Below, piece by piece: positions 57,037-64,000 of a DNA stretch of 64,000 nt. Numbering within the stretch: position 1 is the first letter of the stretch; each line of letters begins with the position of its first letter. The position numbers and the translations under genes were made by a program. Source of the DNA: Harmothoe impar (lineage: Eukaryota; Annelida; Polychaeta; Phyllodocida; Polynoidae); NCBI GenBank assembly GCA_947462335.1, contig OX381704.1, positions 41,916,942 through 41,980,941 on the forward strand, read 5' to 3'. The notes under the pieces are model-generated. The model was given only the letters and a program-made list of their open reading frames with translations. It ran no database searches and was not told the origin of the DNA.

Positions 57037-58609
57037 CAGCGGCTTGTGCGTAGGCTGCAGTGGCAGACTTCGCTATCATGTTAACTAAGTCAATGTCAAG
57101 CCGCGCGTCCTGTGGTGGTGCTGACCCTGGAGGAAGAGGCGCTTGCTTTTTGGGGATGGGGGTGGTGGCAGTAGAGACTGGTATTTGGACATTCGCTGGA
57201 GATGTGGTCGTCGCTGTGGATACCTCAGGAACTGCTGCAGTGGTGGTAGGGGTTGGAGGCTGCTCCTGTGCTGGTGCCTGTGGGGTAGTATTAACCTCAG
57301 CGTTCTGGATTGCTGGCTGCTGCTGGGGGGTTGCGGGGGGGGGGGGGGTGCCTTGCTTTTTTGCTGAAGGGTTCTCAATGCCAAAGAGATCCTTACGCAC
57401 TTCCATGAGGATATACCCCCCCCTGTTTTTACCTCTCCACGTGCCTTTTTCAAGGGCTTTGCTCTGGATGCCTGCACCTATCCCCCAATGACGAGATCCT
57501 GTAGTCTCCAATAACAGTCTACCCTGAGTTGCTCTCAGAATCTCTCGGAGCTCTTCATTTTGGACATACTTTGCTATGTTGAGTTCTTTTAGAAAGTTCT
57601 CATCATGGTTACGCCACTCTGGTGAGTCGATGGTCTTTGCTATCTTCATAGCCCTCATTGCAGTAAAGGAGTCCATGATTTGACTTGCTTTGTCTTGTTT
57701 CTTCTCAAACAGTGCCTTTTTGTGTGATAGACCTTGTTCTACCGAGCTGTAGGTGTATCCTTCATATTCAATGGTGCAAGGGAAGAAATTACTAAGTGGC
57801 GCTAGGTTGGAGTTGTACGCCACATAGTGATCAGTGACAATTGTTCTTGCGTTCGCCAACTGGAGTTGCTCAGGCAGTTCTTTTAGGTTGGTGTGAGGAT
57901 AGTATCGGCCTTTGAACAGGATCCCTCGTCCCCTTTGCTTAACCTCTATTCCTGCCTCACCTGCCAACTTTACCACAGTTGAGATTTCAGCTTTCTGTCG
58001 TCGGATCACTTGGTTAGTATCCTCACTTAAATACACACTCCCATGTTCCGTACCATGTAGGGTCTTCTTGTTCGACATGATTCTATCTCTGGTCGATGCT
58101 TTTAGGAAGACAACCATTATGGAGCGCCTTGGTGAGGTGGGGGGCCCTTGTCTATAGGCGTAATCGATTTCATACATATCTAATTCTTTTTCCACCTTTT
58201 TTAGTAGACTGTATGATACTTCTTCGGTGTTTTCACCCTGTGCAAAAGGTAGTCCTTCAATGATTAAGTTCTTTCGCCTAGACTGTTGGTCCTGTATTGC
58301 AAGGGTTACACCTAACTCTTCTATGTCTATAGTGTTAACACGCACCTGTCGTTCCGTGAGTGTCAACCTGGCTCTGAGTGCTTTGACTTCAGTCTCCAAT
58401 ACCCCCTTCTCTTTCTGAATGTCGGCAATGGCGTTGTGTGCAAAAACAACAGACTCAACTGCTGCTTCTTGTTCCTTCATTAGATAGGTGATAGCTTGGC
58501 CGACTTTAGCACCACTGACCTCACCTGTGTTGGAGCGTAGCACTTTAGTTTCCTTGGACAGGTCAGCCAATAATACATGCATCGAGTCACGGTCCATAGC
58601 CTCCGCCAT
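55529..58609 (-). CDS. LINE ORF1: coiled-coil / L1-type RRM / NADAR protein, in tandem (1,026 aa)
   Basis: The presumed RNA-binding chaperone of the retrotransposon. From the Met at 58609 (context CAACATGG): residues ~50-110 are coiled coil (trimerisation-like). Residues ~112-180 resemble the L1 ORF1p RRM (RRKNLIIEGLP 111-121, SIMVVFL 163-169). Residues ~180-250 are a basic C-terminal-domain-like region. Residues ~262-408 are a full NADAR/YbiA domain: LSNFFP (272-277), YSSVEQGLSHKKALF (287-301), PEWRNHDENF (330-339), NEELREILRATQGRLLLET (351-369), HWGIGAG (374-380), GKNRGGYILMEVRKDL (393-408). A Pro/Thr/Gln linker follows (~415-500). Residues 525-944 repeat residues 6-425, including a second NADAR domain (~781-927), after which a frameshift adds a nonsense tail. 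NADAR proteins are N-glycosidases of ADP-ribose or riboflavin-precursor type substrates, and some bacterial ones remove ADP-ribose from guanine in DNA. The role in the element is inferred only. Confidence 0.9.
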   Translation of the reverse strand: MAEAMDRDSMHVLLADLSKETKVLRSNTGEVSGAKVGQAITYLMKEQEAAVESVVFAHNAIADIQKEKGVLETEVKALRARLTLTERQVRVNTIDIEELGVTLAIQDQQSRRKNLIIEGLPFAQGENTEEVSYSLLKKVEKELDMYEIDYAYRQGPPTSPRRSIMVVFLKASTRDRIMSNKKTLHGTEHGSVYLSEDTNQVIRRQKAEISTVVKLAGEAGIEVKQRGRGILFKGRYYPHTNLKELPEQLQLANARTIVTDHYVAYNSNLAPLSNFFPCTIEYEGYTYSSVEQGLSHKKALFEKKQDKASQIMDSFTAMRAMKIAKTIDSPEWRNHDENFLKELNIAKYVQNEELREILRATQGRLLLETTGSRHWGIGAGIQSKALEKGTWRGKNRGGYILMEVRKDLFGIENPSAKKQGTPPPPATPQQQPAIQNAEVNTTPQAPAQEQPPTPTTTAAVPEVSTATTTSPANVQIPVSTATTPIPKKQAPLPPGSAPPQDARLDIDLVNMIAKSATAAYAQAADRDSMHVLLADLSKETKVLRSNTGEVSGAKVGQAITYLMKEQEAAVESVVFAHNAIADIQKEKGVLETEVKALRARLTLTERQVRVNTIDIEELGVTLAIQDQQSRRKNLIIEGLPFAQGENTEEVSYSLLKKVEKELDMYEIDYAYRQGPPTSPRRSIMVVFLKASTRDRIMSNKKTLHGTEHGSVYLSEDTNQVIRRQKAEISTVVKLAGEAGLEVKQRGRGILFKGRYYPHTNLKELPEQLQLANARTIVTDHYVAYNSNLAPLSNFFPCTIEYEGYTYSSVEQGLSHKKALFEKKQDKASQIMDSFTAMRAMKIAKTIDSPEWRNHDENFLKELNIAKYVQNEELREILRATQGRLLLETTGSRHWGIGAGIQSKALEKGTWRGKNRGGYILMEVRKDLFGIENPSAKKQGTPPPPQPPSSSQQSRTLRLILPHRHQHRSSLQPLPPLQQFLRYPQRRPHLQRMSKYQSLLPPPPSPKSKRLFLQGQHHHRTRGLTLT
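57037..58593 (-). repeat. ORF1 tandem duplication, upstream unit (1,557 bp)
   Basis: Encodes residues 6-524 of the ORF1 reading frame. Its length, 1,557 bp, is exactly 519 codons, so the fusion into the second unit is in frame and yields a doubled protein. Confidence 0.92.
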
Positions 58610-61600
58610 GTTGCTGTGTTGTTGTGTATAGGCTCCTTACCGGTGGTCAATATACCAATTTCGCCCAAAGAAGCTGAATTTTGAGCTGGTTGTTTGACTT
58701 TTACTCCGTATGTGATCACAAGAGGTTCATGCAGTCTTCTGCTGAAGCTGAGTGTCCTCCTGTGCTTTTAACACCGTAGTGGAGCAAAAGATACCGGGGG
58801 CGCCGCGCACACACGTCTACTCCTGTTTGGGTGCCATAGCCAGCTCAAGAAGGAAACTATAAAAAGAGTACAAAGTGTAATAAAATATCCTTGGGAGAAA
58901 TGGTGTATCACTACAAGGTACTTGACACACTTACAGTGGCCAGGTGTGACTGACAAAGACTTGTCCCTGTGTACATAGGCATGTTGAGCCTTATATCTTC
59001 ATATCACTAGAAGGAAGCTGATGCTTTAACCAGTGTCCCTACACACCAAATTAGACTATAGTGGCGTGTGACAGCTTCACTTGCTGTTTAGATTGCTGCT
59101 CATATCCAAGTACCTTCACATATACAAAGATGACATGACAACAGAGTTTAACCCCTACTTAAAGGATGAGTAAATTGGCTTATTTACCTGTGGCCACAAA
59201 GTGTGTGTGCTGTAGGGGGCGGGGAGGGCCTGTGTCTATACTGACAGACGTCAGTATGTAGAGGGTACCTTATAGGGTAGGTGTGACTCCCCTGGTGGCT
59301 ATGGAGGGAGACTGAGGTGTGCCTGGGGGACAAGGTGCGTGTTATGGGCCGACACGACCCAGCCCTCTGACCCTAATAACCGTACTACAACCCGTCATGC
59401 CCTGCTCGTACACAGAGAAAGGCACACCTTGATCGTTCACCAGGAACACCCCCACCTCCCACCCATTACCCCTCCCCCTCTCTCCCATCCCCCACTCACA
59501 AGCTCTACACCATCTCCACCACTGCCTCTTCACACCATACCTCCATCTCTACACTTAGCAACGCAGGCCAACAAAGGTCATGTACACCTAACTGATATCC
59601 AACACTTCTTGGAGAATAACGACGGTAAAGTGTACAGGTTGCTCCATATACTGGTATAGGCGGCATTGATGAGCTTCGCTATAACTCCTCCACGACACAT
59701 GCAGCTAGCATGTTACGGTCATCAGTGTATGTACATGGGCTGATAAGATATCCAGAAATTCTGATTGTAAGGCATGTATAATTTTGATACATACATTACA
59801 AAGCATTATAGTCTAAGATTTGATATTAGGAACTTGTCAACTTGCTGTGTGATATATTTTAAACACTTCAATCTCTACGAAGGTTGGCCAACCAATTGTG
59901 GATGGCATTTCCCCACCTATAGGCCTGCAATGAATGACAATGTATCCTATACATATGTGTTCCATTGACGAGGGCTGAGTGGTCATGCTCTGTTGGTTGA
60001 TGACCGATAGGTGACCGCTGCAGCTCCACCCCACCCACATCACCTGCAGCAAACCTCCTGACTCACCCCTTAGACTACTCAACTCCTGCCCAGGTGACAA
60101 GAACCAGATACCCCCTGGAGCACTCAGGTATAGCATAGGGACTTTGTCCCAACATCACCGCCTCCAATTTGGCTGTGACTTGATCCTTCGCTGAAATCTA
60201 CCAAAAACAGTTTTCACTGACTGATACCAAAACCATATATAGAATGTACATATTTTGGATACAGATCTATCTTGGTATACACGTTTTTGATTTGGACTAT
60301 GTCCAACAACATGGATCCAACTTTCGTCTAAAGTTCCAGATCCAAACCGGCTGGGTTTTCTATTCCAGAAAAGGTTATATTTAGTGTACTTTAGTATTCC
60401 TGTGTTGAGACTCAAACTACACAGCAAATACCATAGCCTCCACGTGAGACGCAGACAGGCCTTGAATAAATCTCACAGCTATAGAACAAGTTTGAAAAGA
60501 AAACTATCTATCTAAACATTTTAAAGCCTCCAGTATGATCGATCTAGAGACAGCACTACATAGCCGGTTATAAATGAAAAGAAAAGCCCTGCTAGATCTA
60601 TATAAAGTCTGGGTGTAACTACGAGGTGGGACGCGGTCCCCTCAATGTGGGGCAAGCCATGAGGAGGTTGACTCAACTAAAGCCACGAAATGCCCTTTTT
60701 GTTACCCTCTGGGTGTGTGGTGTACGCGGCCCCTGTGTTATTCACCGTTATATATATACATACGTGTATTACATGACGGCCATATAACCGTATGGCACCA
60801 CTTACCAGGACATAAAGATCCCTATGGTGAGACGCTACAGGTATAGTATAGATCCTGTGGTGGAGCATGGGGTCTGCGTCCCTGTGATGATGCCATGTGG
60901 ACAGGCCATGTTACACATGATTCACATGACGCTTCAGTAGTGCCTGCCTCTCACGGTGCCGGAGGGAGGTATGGTGACCCAGCCGGCGTGATCAATGATA
61001 CCTTTACACTCAGCGTGTGTGTAAACTGGGACTGGAGTGGTCCCCGGAAGTAACTGCCATATCTGGAGGTATGCCATGTATACCATGTAGGCCTATACAT
61101 ATTGAGGTGCAGGGCAAGTCTTTCTGCAATGGTGAATAATTATGCCGACCTTACAGTGCATCAACCCAGAAGGATCGGCATGATGTATGCATGCAACACC
61201 GGCGAGTTACTCGCCAGACTAAAGAGCACAGTGCATAAGATTGATTATATTAGCTATTGTCTCATGTGTTGAGCAGCGTTTAGACATCGGTGTTGGCCTT
61301 AGTTTGACATTGCGTTAGTTTCTTTTTCGTTTACATTTTCTCTAGAACTCACGCTGTGCAGAATATAATGTAGCCCTATTCGTTCATGTTCATTAAAAAG
61401 GAGTATTATTTACATTGCCATTATTTAAGCCGTCATGTAGGTTCCCCTCGAGTAGGTCTACACTCATTAGATTAGTAGCAGTCCTCTTGTAGCTATACTC
61501 CTACATGTATGAGCATATTTTATAGATCCAATCCAATCTATCAGTATCATTTCATGACCAAAACGACTATTTATCAATACCAATGACATAAACTGTTTGT

Positions 61601-62329
61601 AATAATTGCCTGACACACCATGGTTTATGATTACCATCAATCCCAGGCATTAAAGCTACCCTTTGAAGTTGGCCAGTGTCAGCCGACCCCTCCAGGTAGG
61701 CCTCTGGAGGATGGGATCAACCCAGGAGGACCTGCCCATTAGCCATACATTAAGCAAATAGTGACCAGGTGGTCCCAACATGTAGGATCTACAGGCTATC
61801 ACTGCCAGACCCAATAAAGCACCAGTTGGCTGAGTGCAGTTATGAATACGGCGCGGGGGGGAGGGGTATGATAGTATATGGCCGATGATATGTTCAGATA
61901 TGGAGTGATATAGGATTCAAAGGATATAATGGCGATAACCAAAAGCTTGTTACACTATAAATGTAATCTGGCTGACAAGATAATGTATCTGCAGTCTGTG
62001 CTTGGTACTACATTGCATATCACCTGTCAGGATGTATGGGATTCACTGTGGTTTATTTATAGAGGCATTTCCGGTTCACAGGATGAGAGACATGGTCGGT
62101 CAGCAAATGAAGCCGTCACAAAGGCCCACCACCCCCATGTACAGTTATATGACCTGTTTACAACCTGTTATCCTGGCACACAGGGCCTGTAAAAGTCAAG
62201 CCTTGTTTGACGACGTGGTTTGGCTTCATAGGATTATTGATATATAGCCTGTAGAGACCTGGTAATATAATATATACGTATGTAGAGTAAAATGGGAAGT
62301 GACGGATTATGAAATATGGAATAACCTCC
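58610..62329. other. LINE 5' UTR (first part) and gene-free flank
   Basis: At least the first 100-190 bp above 58609 is probably the 5' UTR of the LINE. Its start is not visible. Beyond it the sequence is unique and AT-rich. Short open frames, including a His/Pro-rich one near 59339-59659, have no recognisable domains. A C/T-rich tract lies at 59440-59550 and a G run near 61853-61866. Confidence 0.4.
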
Positions 62330-62570
62330 TGCACAGAGAAAGGAAACAGCGTCAAAAGGGAGTCCAGGTTGCCGCCAGAATGACCCCCTTCTTTATGGGA
62401 GCCCAGGCTTCCAAAGAGAGCCTAGGTGACTCCCTGGCTGACTTAGAGGAATTAACTAGGGGAGTCACATAGCTCGTTGACTCAATTAAGAACAGGGCTC
62501 CCCGAGAGAGAGGGGGTCATTCTGGAGGTAACTTTGACTCCCTTTTGACGCTGTTTCCTTTCTCTGTGCA
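62330..62570. mobile_element. 241-bp palindromic MITE
   Basis: Terminal inverted repeats of about 35 bp: TGCACAGAGAAAGGAAACAG, then 'cgtcaaaagggagtc', on the left, and the exact reverse complement on the right (62536-62570). Just inside, 'gaatgacccccttct' and 'gagagggggtcattc' are also inverted. The interior repeats 'gactccctggctgac' and 'ggggagtcac'. No coding capacity. A target duplication is not obvious. Confidence 0.8.
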
Positions 62571-63904
62571 TGTGTAATACTAATAGAAGGATGCCCATGC
62601 ATGGGAATTGTGTAATGATATTGTATTAGGTTTGCCCATAAATGGCGTCATCCGAAGGGAGGGGGGGGGGGGGTCCAGCCTCCCATACATTGCTGTAGAG
62701 TAAACATGACTGGGTAGAGGCTCGGGGGAGAGGGTTAGAAATGGTCAAAACATGACGTTTTTATATAATGCCTTCGTTTAATTTCGTCATAGGGGAGATA
62801 CACATGTTAACCTGATACTTCCCAACTTCGTCCCAGTACCAGCCAGACATACCAGGGATGTGAATGTAAGGTAGATGCTGTGTTTCTCAGAAGATGGCGC
62901 AGTGGTGTCAGCCAAGCTCTCATGGTAGATAGGTACTCTAGCGATGCCTCCAGTCCCACCCGTGGGATGTGACCATCTACTGTGGTTTCTCTACTGCATA
63001 CAGCACTACACAGTTTGATGTGCATTTTCACCTCTGCCTGCCCATATGGATAGCTTGAATGGAATCCAATGCCATAGAACTGTTAACGTCCTGATAGTCC
63101 TAGTTTCCTGAGTCCCGAGACTCTTTAGGAGGTACAATATCCACATAATGGAACAAGGGAAAACCCCTCTGCTTTTTTGAAGAATATAGAGTATAGAAGT
63201 ATATTGAGTGGAAAAAATAGTCACACTTCAGTGACTATAACAGTCACACAAACCTGCATTTAGTCCCATTGGTAGCTAGTATGGCGATGTACCAGACCCT
63301 CTTCGGAAAAATATAGATAAAATGTAATGGACATATAATGGTCACACATTTGCTTAAAAGTACTGTACCAATGGGCTTACATACAGGTAAACATCGTTCG
63401 GTTACCAGGTAAATAACGGTTACGCTGTCCTGATGACTTGAATAATTGATTAAACGTCTATTGGACATGATTTTTACCAAAGTGTACTACATGTACTATC
63501 TGATAGGTCTGTAATCGATATAATTGTTTATGCTTTGTATTGGCAATTGTAGTGATTTGAGGGAGATATGTGACATATAAATATCGAAGACGTTGTATAA
63601 TTTATAATGTACAGTCATGTACCCCAATTTAGGAAAAATGCCAAAAAAAATAGGGGCGCCCCAAATCTTTGGCTGCGCCTTTTCCTCTTCCAAATTCTGG
63701 ATCCACCACAGATATTTTTTCATTGTTATTATCATCTCTTAATTCTTTAGACAGTTTTGTGGATCTATACTGCATGCAGAGAAAATCTAAATACTCTGGC
63801 CCTTAGTCTATAGTGGCTATCCCAGCTTTGTTATAGGGACATTGGTCAGGTATGTGTTATTCAAGAATCACAGTGGCAAACAACAAATTTACTAATGCCT
63901 TACT
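62571..63904. other. no recognisable gene
   Basis: AT-rich unique DNA with a G run at 62660-62673. Short open frames lack domains. Confidence 0.45.
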
Positions 63905-64000
63905 CAAAAGGACTTAGCCTAAAATGCAAAGACTAAGGTGAGTTGGTCAGTACTGACCAACCTGCCAATATCAACTGACCTAGGATGGTCGTATAGAGAG
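63905..64000 (-). repeat. partial element related to the interior of the 24460-25115 MITE
   Basis: Read on the minus strand, 'ctatacgaccatcctaggtcagttgatattggcaggttggtcagtactgaccaac' resembles about 24729-24785 ('ctatatgaccaatctaggtaagttaatattatcaagttagtcagtagacc'). The word TTGGTCAGTACTGACCAA is itself palindromic. The element runs off the window edge. Confidence 0.5.

Larger units (their letters stand above)
51557..58609 (-). mobile_element. near-complete CR1/L2/Jockey-type non-LTR retrotransposon with duplicated NADAR-ORF1
   Basis: On the minus strand the order is: ORF1 start (58609), two near-identical tandem copies of most of ORF1, a short ORF1 tail, a ~530-bp spacer, ORF2 (54679-51839), a ~250-bp 3' UTR containing a (TCATC)n stretch, AATAAA, and an A-rich tail (two runs of nine A's). 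ORF2 has endonuclease and reverse transcriptase signatures and no stop. The 5' UTR extends some way beyond 58609, but I cannot see its boundary, and no target-site duplication could be matched to the sequence flanking the tail. Its preservation and the few differences between the ORF1 repeats suggest recent activity. Assignment below the CR1/L2/Jockey level would need a tree. Confidence 0.9.

Noticed and set aside
55504..58418. Plus-strand open frames up to 143 codons across ORF1
   Set aside because: Antisense shadows of the duplicated LINE ORF1; each appears twice because the unit is duplicated.
58610..58960. Target-site duplication of the LINE
   Set aside because: No stretch here matches the sequence beside the A-rich tail (about 51535-51556) well enough. 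GCAGTCTTCTG against GCAGCTCTCTG was considered and is too imperfect.

Overview
This is eukaryotic, almost certainly metazoan, intergenic DNA. It has very low coding density, many minisatellites and MITE-like inverted repeats, one apparently single-exon cellular gene, and one nearly complete non-LTR retrotransposon. The repeat style and the retrotransposon type suggest a marine invertebrate, perhaps an amphioxus, hemichordate or echinoderm. That is a guess from general character, not an identification. There are no bacterial-type operons, rRNA genes, convincing functional tRNAs or CRISPR arrays.

Layout. Positions 1-1240 hold degenerate repeats and a small hAT-like element. Positions 1264-13870 form one very large nested quasi-palindrome. 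Blocks of different tandem repeats (A, C, spacer, D, inner A) on the left reappear in reverse order and reverse complement on the right, around a centre near 7.9-8.0 kb. Positions 14000-22000 hold homopolymer-rich DNA, MITEs, an element with 10-bp target duplications and an inverted pair of ~630-bp repeats. Positions 15.7-31 kb contain two pairs of diverged segmental duplications. Comparing the copies reveals 'empty sites', and therefore two clean insertions: a 288-bp retrocopy and a 656-bp MITE. Positions 31-37 kb hold more inverted-repeat elements. A CpG-rich stretch near 37.5-37.74 kb may be a promoter or first exon. A 26-bp G-rich minisatellite lies at 38.2-38.7 kb.

Positions 47917-49005 (minus strand) carry the only convincing host gene. 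It encodes a 362-residue Ser/Pro/His-rich protein of unknown function, with a strong Kozak start in locally GC-rich DNA.

Positions 51557-58609 (minus strand) hold a non-LTR retrotransposon of the CR1/L2/Jockey kind. ORF2 is intact and encodes an AP-type endonuclease plus reverse transcriptase. It is followed by an AATAAA signal and an A-rich tail. ORF1 encodes a coiled coil and an L1-type RNA-binding region fused to a complete NADAR (YbiA-like) domain, a family of N-glycosidases acting on ADP-ribose or riboflavin-type substrates. ORF1 is tandemly duplicated by 1,557 bp, and the two copies are almost identical. The NADAR fusion is the most interesting coding feature here, and the nested palindrome is the most interesting structural one.

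The rest of the window (about 39-47.9, 49-51.5 and 58.6-64 kb) shows no recognisable genes apart from scattered repeats.
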